A stretch of DNA of 64,000 bases from an uncultured Methylococcaceae bacterium. GTDB lineage: Bacteria > Pseudomonadota > Gammaproteobacteria > Methylococcales > Methylomonadaceae. This document shows positions 18,632 through 30,336 of this stretch, in pieces (positions within the stretch are counted from its first letter, which is position 1; every line of letters starts with the position of its first letter). The position numbers and the translations under genes are program-made. The notes beneath the pieces are model-generated. The model saw only the letters and a program-made list of their open reading frames with translations. It was not told where the DNA came from and did not search any database. The stretch spans positions 1-64,000 of the forward strand of contig CAJXMF010000007.1 of assembly GCA_913056195.1 (NCBI GenBank), read 5' to 3'.

Positions 18632-20010
18632 TGGACCAATCGATTCAGTTTGATCTGGATTTAATTCACCGTTACGACAAATCCGGGCCGCGCTATACCT
18701 CTTATCCGACGGCGTTGGAATTACATGAGGGCTTTGGCGGGGCTGAGTACCGTGGGCAGATTGAAAAATCCAATGCCCAGGGTGGCCCGTTGTCCCTCTA
18801 TTTCCATATTCCTTTTTGCGATACCGTTTGTTTTTATTGCGCCTGTAATAAAATTATCACCAATAATCGTAAACATGCCGAGCCTTATCTGGAAAGCCTT
18901 TGTCGGGAAGTCGCATTGCAGGGGGCGTTATTCGATCAAAACCGGGTGGTTAATCAACTGCATTGGGGCGGCGGAACACCGACATTTTTAAATCCCGAGC
19001 AAATGCGGCAGTTGATGGAGACGACCCGGCAGTCTTTTCAGTTGTGTGAGGATGATCGAGGCGAATATTCGATTGAAGTGGATCCCCGGGAAACAGATGA
19101 TCAAACCCTGGCTGTTTTAAGGCAGCTTGGTTTTAATCGGATTAGTTTAGGGGTACAGGATTTTGACCCCGCCGTGCAAAAAGCGGTTAATCGTATTCAA
19201 AGCGCTGATCAAACTTTTCGGGTCTTGGACGCTGCGCGTAAAGAAGGTTTTCGTTCAACCAATGTCGATTTGATTTATGGTTTGCCCTTGCAGACGGTGG
19301 CGAGTTTTGATCAAACCCTGGAGCAGGTGCTGGCGTATCGGCCAGAGCGTTTTTCCATCTTTAATTATGCGCATTTACCCAGTCGATTTAAAACCCAGCG
19401 TCAGATCCGGGATATTGATTTACCGCGGGCTGATGTCAAGTTAGACATATTACAACATGTTGGTAAAAAGCTGACCGATGCGGGCTATGTTTATATTGGC
19501 ATGGATCATTTCGCCTTGCCGGATGATGAATTGGCTGTTGCGCAGCGGGAAGGGAAGTTGTATCGAAATTTTCAGGGTTATTCGACCCATTCTGATTGTG
19601 ATCTCGTGGGCCTGGGAATGACATCTATTGGCCGTGTTGGCGATGCGTATGTACAGAACTTGAAAGATTTGGCTGCCTACAATGCGGCATTGCAACATAA
19701 TAAGTTACCCGTTTTTAAAGGGGTTGCATTGGATGAGGATGATAAATTGCGGCGGGCGGTTATAACTCAGCTGATTTGTCATTTTCAACTGAATTTTTTG
19801 GATATAGAAAGCCAATTTGCTATTGATTTTAAAGATCATTTTTCCAGTGAACTACAGCAACTCGTACCGATGGCAGAGGATGGTTTGTTAAGCCTGGATC
19901 AACAGCAGATTACGATATTGTCACCGGGGCGGCTACTGATTCGTAATATTTGTATGGTATTTGATAAATATCTGGCACAAAAAACGCAGCAATTCTCCAA
20001 AGTTATTTAA
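18628..20010 (+). CDS. hemN: Oxygen-independent coproporphyrinogen III oxidase
   Basis: 460-residue radical SAM enzyme converting coproporphyrinogen III to protoporphyrinogen IX without O2. The cluster motif is CDTVCFYCACNK (CxxxCxxC plus the extra Cys typical of true HemN). GGGTPTFL and the IYGLPLQT segment are present. Full length matches HemN proper, not HemW. It overlaps ccmI by 4 bp, tying haem synthesis to cytochrome c maturation in one transcript. Confidence 0.96.
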   Translation: MMDQSIQFDLDLIHRYDKSGPRYTSYPTALELHEGFGGAEYRGQIEKSNAQGGPLSLYFHIPFCDTVCFYCACNKIITNNRKHAEPYLESLCREVALQGALFDQNRVVNQLHWGGGTPTFLNPEQMRQLMETTRQSFQLCEDDRGEYSIEVDPRETDDQTLAVLRQLGFNRISLGVQDFDPAVQKAVNRIQSADQTFRVLDAARKEGFRSTNVDLIYGLPLQTVASFDQTLEQVLAYRPERFSIFNYAHLPSRFKTQRQIRDIDLPRADVKLDILQHVGKKLTDAGYVYIGMDHFALPDDELAVAQREGKLYRNFQGYSTHSDCDLVGLGMTSIGRVGDAYVQNLKDLAAYNAALQHNKLPVFKGVALDEDDKLRRAVITQLICHFQLNFLDIESQFAIDFKDHFSSELQQLVPMAEDGLLSLDQQQITILSPGRLLIRNICMVFDKYLAQKTQQFSKVI

Positions 20011-20018
20011 TTCATCAT

Positions 20019-21068
20019 TTAATGCATAGTCTGTAACACGGTTTCAATGATGTCCAGGGCGCGACAGCAATAACCGTGTTCATTATCGTGCATTAAACAA
20101 ATCCCCAGATGCCGCTTATCGGTCAGGCGTAAATGTTCCATCATGATAATACTCGAATACGGCGTGCCAATAAAATCGATACTGACCCGCTGATGTCCCC
20201 AGCAACCGTTATCACAATGTAAAATGCCGTTGAGTTCCTTTTCGGCATAATGTAAAAATAATTGTTGAATCTGCTCTAGGTCACTGTCTTGGCTGAGTGT
20301 GATGGTGATATCCATGAGCGAGACGATTTCTGTTGGCACACGGTAGGAAAATGAATCCAGTTTGCCTTCGAGTTCAGGGAGAACCAGGGCAGTGGAGTTG
20401 GCTACATTGGTTGCTGTCGGAATAACCGAAGCCGCCGTGGTTCGGCCAAGATGAGGATGTTTGTGGTAGCCATCCAATATATGTTGATCGGAGAGCGCTG
20501 GGTGGATGGTAACAATACGGGCAAAATCGATACCAATATGGCGTTGTAAGATCATCGCGACGGGTGTGAAGGCATTGCCGGTGCAGGTGCTGGCAGAGAT
20601 GATATGGTGTTTGTCAGGGTCGTAGTGTTGATGATTGACGCCATAAACGAGGCTTGCGTCACCACCCTTTATATTCCAGCTGCAAAGAACCTTTTTACAA
20701 ATATCCAAAGTAATGAGATGGCGTAGATCTTCAACGACTGCGGTTCCAGTCGCGTTAATCAGAAGATCAAGGGAAAGGCTTTTCAGCGTACTTAAATATT
20801 CTTCTGCCTTGTGGGTTTGTCGCCTGTCGACTTGAATATAGCGAATCGGATGTCCGTCGATAATTAAATGATCGTCATTGATATCAATCGTATAGTGTGG
20901 TGAGCCATAGCTGCTGTCATGCGCAAGCAAGTAAGCGACTTGTGAAATCGGCATGACATCACACAAGGCTTTGATACAGAAACGGCCTTGTTTTTGTTGT
21001 AAAAAATTGCTTCGCAGGATCGAGCGACCTACGCGGCCAAGGCCAACGATGCCTATATTTCCATGCAT
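20019..21068 (-). CDS. Divergent glyceraldehyde-3-phosphate dehydrogenase-like protein
   Basis: 349 residues with the GAPDH fold throughout: NAD site GIVGLGRVGRS (canonical GFGRIGR), catalytic C162 in SASTCTGNAFTP (canonical SNASCTTNCLAP), H189 in IHPALSDQ (canonical HAYTxDQ), SVIPTATNVANS, LPELEGKLDSFSYRVPT and DNEHGYCCRALDI. Each motif is present but altered, so it is probably a paralogue with a shifted substrate (erythrose-4-phosphate dehydrogenase-like or another phosphorylated aldehyde) rather than the main glycolytic enzyme. Both catalytic residues remain, so activity is expected. Convergent with hemN; a cluster of TGTGCAA motifs lies upstream. Confidence 0.85.
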   Translation of the reverse strand: MHGNIGIVGLGRVGRSILRSNFLQQKQGRFCIKALCDVMPISQVAYLLAHDSSYGSPHYTIDINDDHLIIDGHPIRYIQVDRRQTHKAEEYLSTLKSLSLDLLINATGTAVVEDLRHLITLDICKKVLCSWNIKGGDASLVYGVNHQHYDPDKHHIISASTCTGNAFTPVAMILQRHIGIDFARIVTIHPALSDQHILDGYHKHPHLGRTTAASVIPTATNVANSTALVLPELEGKLDSFSYRVPTEIVSLMDITITLSQDSDLEQIQQLFLHYAEKELNGILHCDNGCWGHQRVSIDFIGTPYSSIIMMEHLRLTDKRHLGICLMHDNEHGYCCRALDIIETVLQTMH

Positions 21069-21124
21069 TCTTTTTTACTCAGTTTTTATGGTTATAAGTG
21101 ATTAGGTATAGCATAAAATATTAT

Positions 21125-21285
21125 GTGTGTGCAACATCACGTTATGAAAAATAAAATATTCTCCAATCCTTGTGTGCAAATGCGGATGGGAAGGGCAGAT
21201 ATGTACCGCAGTGAGTGTGCTTAGGTCGTACTCGAATCTCTTTCTGCATTGTGCAAACTCCGATTTTTGCAATTTATTTGCACAC
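21125..21285. promoter_or_regulatory. Cluster of four TGTGCAA motifs upstream of the GAPDH-like gene
   Basis: TGTGCAA occurs at 21128-21134, 21173-21179 and 21250-21256, and its reverse complement at 21278-21284. Two of them extend to a perfect 10-bp inverted repeat GTGTGCAAAT (21172-21181) / ATTTGCACAC (21276-21285). This lies upstream of the GAPDH-like gene and downstream of ispG, so an operator array for an unknown regulator of the GAPDH-like gene is the simplest reading. The regulator is not identified. Confidence 0.4.
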
Positions 21286-21320
21286 ATTCACAGCGGTTCG
21301 TAACAAGTATGAACAGGTTC

Positions 21321-22541
21321 TTAGTGTACGCTGTAATGTGAGTCGACATACTTTTTCACTAATTCGTGAAACTCTTCGGCAATATGGTCGCCTTTCAAGG
21401 TCACGGTTTTTACGCCATCTTCGTAAACCGGCGCAACAGGAGATTCACCGGTGCCGGGCAGGCTGATACCAATATTGGCGTTTTTACTTTCGCCAGGGCC
21501 ATTGACCACGCAGCCCATAACGGCAACTTCCATGTCTTCAACGCCTTTGTATTGGGTTTTCCAGATAGGCATTTGCTGGCGTAAGAATGCCTGGATTTCC
21601 TGGGCTAGTTTCTGAAAGTAATCACTGGTTGTCCGGCCGCAGCCTGGACAGGCGATAACCATAGGGGTGAACGAGCGAAATCCCATAGATTGCAATAACT
21701 CTTGCGCGACAATGACTTCTTTGGTTCTGGCAGCGCCTGGTTCCGGCGTTAATGAGATGCGGATGGTGTCACCAATACCCTGCTGCATTAAAACAGCCAA
21801 TGCGGCAGACGATGAAACAATGCCTTTCGAGCCCATGCCCGCTTCAGTCAGGCCTAAATGTAAGGCATAATCGCAGCGCTCGGAAAGATCTTCATAAATA
21901 TTGATCAGTTCTTGTACATTGCTGATTTTACAAGACAGGATGATTTTATCTTTACCCAGCCCATATTCCTGCGCCTTTGCGGCGCTTTCAAGGGCGGATA
22001 AAACAATGGCTTCGCGGGTGACGACGTTCAATTCATCCGGCTGGGCTTTTTTACGATTTTCATCTAATAAGCGGGTCAAAACTGATTGATCCAGACTGCC
22101 GCCGTTGACGCCGATGCGAACGGGTTTGTTATAACGGCAGGCTAATTCAATCATGTGTTGAAATTGCGGATCACGATTTTTGCCACGGCCTACGTTGCCA
22201 GGGTTGATGCGAAATTTGTCCAGTGACTGAGCGCAATCGGCGTATTTTTCCAGCAGTTTATGGCCGTTAAAATGAAAATCGCCAACGATAGGCGTATCAA
22301 AGCCTTTTTGCAAAAGCTGATTTTTAATATCGGGAACGGCTTTGGCGGCTTCTTCAGTATTCACGGTAATTCTGACCAGTTCAGAGCCGGCCTGGGATAA
22401 TTCCATAATTTGCTGGACGGTGCCGGCGACATCGGCCGTGTCGGTGTTGGTCATCGATTGAACGACGATGGGCGCGTCTCCACCGACTTTAATATTGCCG
22501 ACTAGAACTTGTTGGGTTTTCTTGCGTGGACTTATTGTCAT
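21321..22541 (-). CDS. ispG: 4-hydroxy-3-methylbut-2-enyl diphosphate synthase (flavodoxin/ferredoxin)
   Basis: 406-residue MEP-pathway enzyme making HMBDP from MEcPP. The N-terminal TIM barrel has [12 protein letters not shown] and RINPGNVG. The C-terminal [4Fe-4S] site is formed by CPGCGRT and [10 protein letters not shown]. Full length of the two-domain bacterial form. Stands alone on the minus strand. Confidence 0.98.
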   Translation of the reverse strand: MTISPRKKTQQVLVGNIKVGGDAPIVVQSMTNTDTADVAGTVQQIMELSQAGSELVRITVNTEEAAKAVPDIKNQLLQKGFDTPIVGDFHFNGHKLLEKYADCAQSLDKFRINPGNVGRGKNRDPQFQHMIELACRYNKPVRIGVNGGSLDQSVLTRLLDENRKKAQPDELNVVTREAIVLSALESAAKAQEYGLGKDKIILSCKISNVQELINIYEDLSERCDYALHLGLTEAGMGSKGIVSSSAALAVLMQQGIGDTIRISLTPEPGAARTKEVIVAQELLQSMGFRSFTPMVIACPGCGRTTSDYFQKLAQEIQAFLRQQMPIWKTQYKGVEDMEVAVMGCVVNGPGESKNANIGISLPGTGESPVAPVYEDGVKTVTLKGDHIAEEFHELVKKYVDSHYSVH

Positions 22542-22636
22542 GGGTAACTATCCGAAAATCTAAAAAATTAACTGAACTTGGCTATAATCAAATGGGTTAA
22601 TTATACCCTATTGATAAAAAAGGACAGAAACGGATT

Positions 22637-23365
22637 GTGAGAATAAATTATTTTTCAGATATTCATTTGGAGTTTGGCGATCAGGACAAACCGGAGAATG
22701 ATGCTGACTTGATTGTTGCTGCCGGTGATATCGGGGTCAATATGCAGGGGATTGAGTGGTTGAAGTCTCTAAATAAAAAAGTGATTTATGTCGCCGGAAA
22801 TCATGAGTTCTATGGCAGTGAATATCACGCGATGCAAGAGAAAATTCGTGAAGCGTGTGCAGACAGTCAGGTGACATTCCTGGAAAATGATGAATATGTT
22901 TATCAGGGTGTGCGCTTTTTGGGATGTACCTTATGGGCGGATTTATTTGTTGATGGCGACGATAAGGCGGAAGCTTTAGGCAAGACGTTAAACGATTTTC
23001 GAAAAATACAATTTAAGCAAGGCGATTTTGACCCGCATGCTTTCTCCGAACTTTATGCCGAATCAAGGCAGTGGTTGGCGCAGAAGCTGGCAGAGCCATT
23101 CGCGGGCGACACCATTGTTATAACGCATCATGCGCCGACTGAATGGAGCTGGTACAAATCACCGCAAGCCTTAAAGAAGTTGGCTTACTGTAATGATTTG
23201 AAGGTATTTTTTCATGAATATGCGATTTCAGTCTGGTTTCATGGGCATGTTCATAATACGGGTAATTACCGAATTTCTGGCACGCGGATACTCAGCAATC
23301 CACGAGGTTATTACGGCCGTAAGCTGGTATCAGATTTTGATATAAATCAATGTGTTGATGTCTGA
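22637..23365 (+). CDS. Calcineurin-like metallophosphoesterase
   Basis: 242 residues. The full metal-binding set is present: SDIHLEF, AAGDIG, GNHEFYG, VITHHAPT and WFHGHVHN, i.e. D-x-H, GD, GNHE, H and GHxH. Substrate cannot be read from sequence. Start is GTG at 22637 with AGGACAG about 10 nt upstream. It is followed by a 174-bp gap and a new promoter, so it is probably not part of the nqr operon. Confidence 0.88.
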   Translation: MRINYFSDIHLEFGDQDKPENDADLIVAAGDIGVNMQGIEWLKSLNKKVIYVAGNHEFYGSEYHAMQEKIREACADSQVTFLENDEYVYQGVRFLGCTLWADLFVDGDDKAEALGKTLNDFRKIQFKQGDFDPHAFSELYAESRQWLAQKLAEPFAGDTIVITHHAPTEWSWYKSPQALKKLAYCNDLKVFFHEYAISVWFHGHVHNTGNYRISGTRILSNPRGYYGRKLVSDFDINQCVDV

Positions 23366-23415
23366 ATGTCAATGCGATAAATAAATGAAAGCGGAAAAGA
23401 GCAAAGATTTTTAGA

Positions 23416-23444
23416 TTGAGAATAGAGGGCAGATATGGTCTAAT
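23416..23444 (+). promoter_or_regulatory. Candidate promoter of the nqr operon
   Basis: TTGAGA (23416-23421), a 17-bp spacer and TCTAAT (23439-23444), about 95 bp before nqrA. Plausible sigma-70 site judged by eye. Confidence 0.45.
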
Positions 23445-23464
23445 ATTTGGGTTTTATGTCTTGA

Positions 23465-24882
<1,418 letters not shown>

Positions 24883-24883
<1 letters not shown>

Positions 24884-26085
24884 TGTCGGCTAGAGACTTT
24901 TTAGATAAGTTAGAGCCGCATTTTACAAAAGGTGGGCGGTTTGAGAAGTATTACGGTCTCTATGAGATGGTGGATACTTTTATTTATACCCCTGCTGATG
25001 TAACGCGCGGTAAAACTCATGTTCGTGATGGTAATGATCTGAAACGAACAATGACTTTTGTAGTGATTGCTACATTCTTTTGTGTTCTGATGGCAATGTA
25101 TAACACAGGCTATCAGGCGAACCTGGCCATGCAGGCTATGGGCATTGAAAAAACGGGTGACTGGCGCGACATCGTCATGTTGATATTTGGCCATAATCCG
25201 TCGAACCCAATCTCTAATCTTGTTTATGGCGCATTATTTTTTCTGCCAATTTATATCGTAACATTGGCTGTAGGGGGTATCTGGGAGGTATTATTTGCAA
25301 CTGTGAGAGGACATGAGGTCAACGAAGGCTTTTTAGTGTCTTCCATGCTCTATACCCTGATTTTACCGCCTGATATTCCGTTATGGCAGGTCGCTTTGGG
25401 GATTTCGTTTGGTATCGTAATTGGTAAAGAAGTTTTTGGTGGTACCGGCAAAAACTTTCTGAATCCTGCATTAACCGGGCGTGCCTTTTTGTTTTTTGCT
25501 TATCCTGCCTCAATGTCAGGCGATTCGGTTTGGGTGGGTGTTGATGGTTATACCATGGCAACGCCATTAGGGTTAGCTGCTCAAGGTGGCATGGATGCAG
25601 TAACTGAATCAGGCTATAGTTGGTTTCAATCATTTCTTGGGTTTATGCCAGGTTCAATTGGTGAAACATCCACACTGGCCATCATGATTGGCGCAGCCTT
25701 TTTGCTTTATACGCGCATTGCTTCATATCGCATCATGGCGGGCGTGCTGTTGGGTATGATTGCGACGAGCGTATTGTTTAATGTTATTGGTAGCGACACA
25801 AATCCAATGTTTGACTTTCCTTGGTATTGGCATCTGACTGTGGGTGGTTTTGCTTTTGGTATGGTCTATATGGCCACCGATCCTGTGAGCGCGGCGATGA
25901 CAAATACTGGACGCTGGATTTTTGGTGTGCTCATCGGTGTCATGGTGGTGCTGGTCAGAGTTGTCAACCCAGCATTCCCGGAAGGCATGATGTTATCCAT
26001 TTTGTTTGCCAATATGTTTGCACCTGTTATTGATTATGTTGTCGTTCAGGCAAATATTAAGAGAAGGATGAAACGCAATGTCTAA
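24883..26085 (+). CDS. nqrB: Na+-NQR subunit B
   Basis: 400-residue membrane subunit with about ten helices. The covalent FMN site DGYTMATPLG is present, with Thr227 the expected flavin attachment residue, fitting the ApbE flavinylation motif. GTGKNFLNPAL is also conserved. No apbE gene is seen in this operon, so the transferase must be encoded elsewhere. Overlaps nqrC by 8 bp. Confidence 0.98.
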
Positions 26086-26935
26086 CGGAAATTTAAAACA
26101 ACGTCTGGAAAGCTGCGGACATTATCAAAAGTTCAAGGCTTATGCAGATAAAATATTAGCCATGAGCAATGACAGTCTTGAAAAAACGATTGCCGTTGCT
26201 CTTTCATTAAGTTTTGTATGCGCTATTTTGGTTTCATTTTCGGCGGTTGCGTTAAAACCCTTGCAAATTGAAAACAAAGCGATGGATATGAAACGGAATA
26301 TTCTGGATGTCGCCGGTCTGTTGACCAAGGACACCGACATTCACCAGGCATTTGCTGAGTTAGTTGAGGAAAAACTGGTGAATCTTGAAACCGGTGAGTA
26401 TGTCGACGATATGGATCCTGCATCGTATGATCAGCGTAAGGCGGCCAAGGATCCAAAACTGAGTGTCGCTATTCCGCCTGAAAAAGATATTGCTCATATC
26501 CGTCGCAAGGCAAAAATTGCAAAAATCTATCTGGTCAAAAAAGGCGATAAAATCGACTCTATCATTTTACCGGTACATGGTTATGGCTTGTGGTCAACCA
26601 TGTATGGTTTCCTGGCATTGGAAGCCGATGGTCAGACGGTTAAAAGTATTAACTTTTATGACCAGGCGGAAACCCCTGGACTGGGTGGTGAAGTCGTTAA
26701 TCCTAAATGGCGTGCATTGTGGAAAGGTAAAAAAGTCTACGATGAAAACGGAAATGTGGCATTGACGCTGGTCAAGGGTAATGTCGATTCATCGAAACCG
26801 GATGCCGTCTATAAAGTTGATGCATTGGCGGGCGCCACTTTGACCAGTAATGGTGTCAGTAATTTAATCAAGTTCTGGTTGGGTGAGGATGGATTTAAGC
26901 CTTTTCTGGACAAAATAATCAGAAGTAATGGTTAG
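26078..26935 (+). CDS. nqrC: Na+-NQR subunit C
   Basis: 285-residue subunit with an N-terminal membrane helix (about 41-60) and a periplasmic FMN domain. The flavinylation site is AGATLTSNGVSN with Thr254 as the attachment residue; GYGLWSTMYGFLALE and AETPGLGGEV are family hallmarks. Slightly longer at the N-terminus than Vibrio NqrC. Confidence 0.98.
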   Translation: MSNGNLKQRLESCGHYQKFKAYADKILAMSNDSLEKTIAVALSLSFVCAILVSFSAVALKPLQIENKAMDMKRNILDVAGLLTKDTDIHQAFAELVEEKLVNLETGEYVDDMDPASYDQRKAAKDPKLSVAIPPEKDIAHIRRKAKIAKIYLVKKGDKIDSIILPVHGYGLWSTMYGFLALEADGQTVKSINFYDQAETPGLGGEVVNPKWRALWKGKKVYDENGNVALTLVKGNVDSSKPDAVYKVDALAGATLTSNGVSNLIKFWLGEDGFKPFLDKIIRSNG

Positions 26936-26944
26936 GGGATAGTC

Positions 26945-27625
26945 ATGAGCGCTGTTATAGATAAAGAAACTAAAAAAGTATTGATTGACCCGTTAGTCAA
27001 CAATAACCCGATTACACTTCAGGTGTTGGGGATTTGTTCGGCATTGGCGGTTACCTCGCAAATGTCTACCTCATTGATTATGGCCTTGGCATTGACTTCA
27101 GTGGTGGCTTGTTCGAGTGCGGCAATCAGTTCCATCAGAAACCATATTCCGGGGAGTATTCGGATTATTGTACAGATGACAATTATCGCCTCTCTGGTGA
27201 TTGTGGTCGATCAAATTCTGAAAGCGTTTGCCTATGAAATCAGTAAACAGCTTTCGGTGTTTGTCGGATTGATCATTACTAACTGTATTGTGATGGGGCG
27301 GGCTGAAGCCTATGCTATGAAAAACCCACCATTAGCCAGCTTTCTTGATGGTATTGGTAATGGTGCGGGTTATAGTTTGATTTTGATTGTTGTGGCGTTT
27401 TTCAGAGAATTATTTGGTTCGGGTAAATTATTAGGTATTGATATTTTACCGTTACAGCAAGATGGTGGCTGGTATGTTCCAAATGGTTTGATGTTATTGC
27501 CGCCCAGTGCCTTTTTTATTATTGGCATGATTATCTGGGTGTTTAGACAATGGAAGCCTGAGCAACAGGAAGAGCCAAATTTTAAAATTCTGGATATTGC
27601 ACACGGTGAAGGAGGGCAGCACTAA
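26945..27625 (+). CDS. nqrD: Na+-NQR subunit D
   Basis: 226-residue membrane subunit with six helices; Cys in [17 protein letters not shown] and [14 protein letters not shown] correspond to the buried iron-sulfur ligands shared with NqrE. Ends by overlapping the nqrE ATG. Confidence 0.98.
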   Translation: MSAVIDKETKKVLIDPLVNNNPITLQVLGICSALAVTSQMSTSLIMALALTSVVACSSAAISSIRNHIPGSIRIIVQMTIIASLVIVVDQILKAFAYEISKQLSVFVGLIITNCIVMGRAEAYAMKNPPLASFLDGIGNGAGYSLILIVVAFFRELFGSGKLLGIDILPLQQDGGWYVPNGLMLLPPSAFFIIGMIIWVFRQWKPEQQEEPNFKILDIAHGEGGQH

Positions 27626-28233
27626 TGGAAGCTTATATCAGTCTATTTATTAAAGCGGTTTTCGTTGAAAACCTGGCATTGGCCTTCTTCCTTGGGATGT
27701 GTACATTCCTGGCGGTATCGAAGAAGATTTCTACAGCTATAGGTCTGGGTATTGCGGTGATGCTGGTACAGACCATTACCGTGCCGGTCAACAATGTCAT
27801 CTATCATACACTGCTTAAAGAAGATGCCTTGTCTTGGATGGGCATTACTGGCGTTGATCTGAGCTTTTTATCATTGCTGAGTTGTATCGGCATGATTGCG
27901 GCTCTGGTACAAATTCTGGAAATGATACTGGATAAATATTTTCCAGCCTTATTCCATGCCTTAGGCGTGTTTTTGCCTCTCATTACCGTAAACTGTGCAA
28001 TCCTGGGTGGTAGCTTGTTTATGATCGAACGTGATTACGATTTCACCGAAAGCGTTGTCTATGGTGTCGGTAGTGGTTTTGGTTGGGCTTTAGCGATTAC
28101 CGTTATGGCAGGGGTTCGCGAGAAACTTAAATATAGTGATATACCGGCTGGTTTACAAGGCTTAGGAATCACTTTCATTAGCGCTGGCCTGATGTCTCTG
28201 GGCTTCATGGCTTTTTCTGGAATTCAACTTTAG
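27625..28233 (+). CDS. nqrE: Na+-NQR subunit E
   Basis: 202-residue membrane subunit, inverted-topology partner of Nqr[19 protein letters not shown] and [14 protein letters not shown] contain the conserved Cys ligands. Six predicted membrane segments. Confidence 0.98.
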   Translation: MEAYISLFIKAVFVENLALAFFLGMCTFLAVSKKISTAIGLGIAVMLVQTITVPVNNVIYHTLLKEDALSWMGITGVDLSFLSLLSCIGMIAALVQILEMILDKYFPALFHALGVFLPLITVNCAILGGSLFMIERDYDFTESVVYGVGSGFGWALAITVMAGVREKLKYSDIPAGLQGLGITFISAGLMSLGFMAFSGIQL

Positions 28234-28245
28234 GAAGGATAAGTA

Positions 28246-29466
28246 ATGCTTGAAATTGCATTAGGCGTAGTTTTATTCACGGTGATCGTGATAGCGCTGG
28301 TATTTATTATTATCGGAGCTAAAAACAAATTGGTGCCTTCAGGTGATGTTGAACTTGTGGTCAACCATGAGAAAAAATTACATGTACCGGTAGGCTCTAA
28401 ATTATTGACAGCCTTGGCTGAAAATCAGCTTTTTATTCCTTCAGCGTGTGGAGGTGGGGGAACATGCGGTCAATGTCGTGTAAAAGTCTTTAAAGGTGGT
28501 GGTGAGATATTACCTACAGAAATGTCTCATATTACCAAGCGTGAAGCGGCTGAAGGCGAAAGATTGTCATGTCAGGTTGCGGTTAAGCATGATATGGACA
28601 TTGAAGTCCCGGAAAGTGTTTTTGGCATCAAGAAATGGGAATGTACCGTCAAGTCAAATAATAATGTAGCGACATTTATTAAAGAATTAGTACTTGAACT
28701 GCCTGAAGGTGAAGAAATTAACTATCGTGCCGGGGGCTATATTCAAATTGAATGTCCGCCTTATGAGGTAAGTTACAAAGACTTTGATATTGATGAGCAA
28801 TATCATGAAGACTGGGATAAATATGACTTATGGCGTTATGTTTCTAAAGTCGATGAGCCTGTATTGAGAGCGTATTCAATGGCTTCTTATCCGGAAGAAA
28901 AAGAAATTATGCTCAACGTGCGTATTGCAACACCGCCGCCAGGAGCCCCGGATGATGTACCGCCAGGAAAAATGTCATCCTATATTTTTAGTCTGAAACC
29001 GGGTGATAAAGCTGTGGTATCAGGTCCTTATGGTGAATTTTTTGCCCGCGATACCGATAATGAGATGATTTTTGTCGGTGGTGGAGCCGGTATGGCACCC
29101 ATGCGGTCTCATATCTTTGACCAGTTACGGCGGTTGAAGTCCAAACGTAAAATGACGTTCTGGTATGGCGCACGTAGTAAACGTGAAATGTTCTATGTTG
29201 AAGATTTCGATATGCTGGCGAAGGAAAATGATAACTTTGAATGGCATGTTGCATTATCGGATCCATTGCCGGAAGATAATTGGACTGGTTATACCGGATT
29301 TATTCATAATGTGCTGTATGAAGAGTACATTAAAAATCATCCGAATCCGGAAGATTGCGAATATTATCTGTGTGGACCACCGATTATGAACTCATCGGTC
29401 ATCAACATGCTGTTGGAAAACGGTGTGGAAAGAGAAAACATTCTGCTTGATGATTTTGGTGGTTAA
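28246..29466 (+). CDS. nqrF: Na+-NQR subunit F (NADH dehydrogenase module)
   Basis: 406 residues. N-terminal membrane helix (2-22), a [2Fe-2S] ferredoxin domain with [14 protein letters not shown] and a further Cys in ERLSCQ, then an FAD/NADH reductase module with [21 protein letters not shown] and YYLCGPP. Entry point for NADH electrons. Last gene before the terminator at 29496-29534. Confidence 0.98.
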   Translation: MLEIALGVVLFTVIVIALVFIIIGAKNKLVPSGDVELVVNHEKKLHVPVGSKLLTALAENQLFIPSACGGGGTCGQCRVKVFKGGGEILPTEMSHITKREAAEGERLSCQVAVKHDMDIEVPESVFGIKKWECTVKSNNNVATFIKELVLELPEGEEINYRAGGYIQIECPPYEVSYKDFDIDEQYHEDWDKYDLWRYVSKVDEPVLRAYSMASYPEEKEIMLNVRIATPPPGAPDDVPPGKMSSYIFSLKPGDKAVVSGPYGEFFARDTDNEMIFVGGGAGMAPMRSHIFDQLRRLKSKRKMTFWYGARSKREMFYVEDFDMLAKENDNFEWHVALSDPLPEDNWTGYTGFIHNVLYEEYIKNHPNPEDCEYYLCGPPIMNSSVINMLLENGVERENILLDDFGG

Positions 29467-29495
29467 TATTAGATAGACATGTGTCTATCATGTTA

Positions 29496-29534
29496 AGAAA
29501 TGGGGAATAGGCGCAGGTTTGTTCCCCGTTTTTT
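29496..29534 (+). terminator. Rho-independent terminator between nqrF and nqrM
   Basis: GGGGAA (29502-29507) pairs with TTCCCC (29522-29527) and is followed by a T-rich tail. A short palindrome, GATAGAC/GTCTATC, lies just upstream (29472-29488). The nqrM gene follows, so it is either reached by read-through or has its own promoter. Confidence 0.8.
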
Positions 29535-29615
29535 ATTGGATTGAACGAAAATGGAATAGGGCGAGTCTACAAGATTACAGAGTCGTTCGATAATCATAGT
29601 CATGAGGAGGCGAAA

Positions 29616-29783
29616 ATGGCTTATTTTTTGGCAACATTTATATTTATGCTGATTGTGATTGCTATTATGGCAATAGGTGTGCTTTTTGGGCGTAAAGCCA
29701 TTAAGGGATCCTGTGGCGGAGCAAATAATGGTAATTGCGTTTGTATTAAAAAATGTGATAAAAGAAAGGCAGAGAGTCATTGA
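29616..29783 (+). CDS. nqrM: Na+-NQR maturation protein NqrM
   Basis: 55-residue protein: one N-terminal membrane helix (FIFMLIVIAIMAIGVLF), then GRKAIKGSCGGANNG and Cys residues in CVCIKKC, the DUF539/NqrM layout. NqrM delivers iron for the NqrD/NqrE centre. A strong GAGGAGG (29604-29610) sits 5 nt before the ATG, which decides this start over the longer in-frame one at 29541. Confidence 0.93.
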   Translation: MAYFLATFIFMLIVIAIMAIGVLFGRKAIKGSCGGANNGNCVCIKKCDKRKAESH

Positions 29784-29932
29784 GTGAATGGCCTGGTTGG
29801 GTGTTAATTCAGGGTATTGTCGGGGTATAGATTTGTAAAAATGGGGGCATACTTTCATTTGACAAATCAGCTGCAACATTCAGAATACGCCACTAAAACG
29901 AATAACTTCAAATAACTTTAAGAGGAAGCATT

Positions 29933-30328
29933 ATGCTGGCTAAGATTACCGTTGCTGATTACATGACAAAAAATATTTTTACGTTAAAAGAAAATGTAAG
30001 TGTCGTCACAGCCATTAAAGCAATTCTTGATCATAAAATTACCTCTGCACCGGTTCTTGATGATAATGGACGGCTGATTGGCATGTTTTCAGAAAAAGAC
30101 AGTATCAAGGTCGTATTAGATGCAGCTTATAATGAAGATTTTGGTGGTACCGTCGGGGCGTTTATGGCGAAGGATATTATTACTGTGAATGAAGATGATA
30201 ATATCGTAAATCTGGCCGAACAATTTCAAAATTGTGCGACGCGCAGCTTTCCCGTAATGGATGACGACAAGCTGGTAGGTGTGATTAGTCGAACCGATGT
30301 GTTACGTGCATTGGTGACATTGTATTAA
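29933..30328 (+). CDS. Paired CBS-domain protein
   Basis: 131 residues made almost wholly of two CBS motifs (about 5-60 and 72-128; VADYMTKNIFTLKENVSV, SAPVLDDNGRLIGMFSEKD, SFPVMDDDKLVGVISRTDV). Such pairs bind adenine nucleotides and regulate partners; no effector domain is attached. GAGGAAG precedes the ATG. Ends 8 bp before sbcB. Confidence 0.9.
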   Translation: MLAKITVADYMTKNIFTLKENVSVVTAIKAILDHKITSAPVLDDNGRLIGMFSEKDSIKVVLDAAYNEDFGGTVGAFMAKDIITVNEDDNIVNLAEQFQNCATRSFPVMDDDKLVGVISRTDVLRALVTLY

Positions 30329-30336
30329 CACATAAG

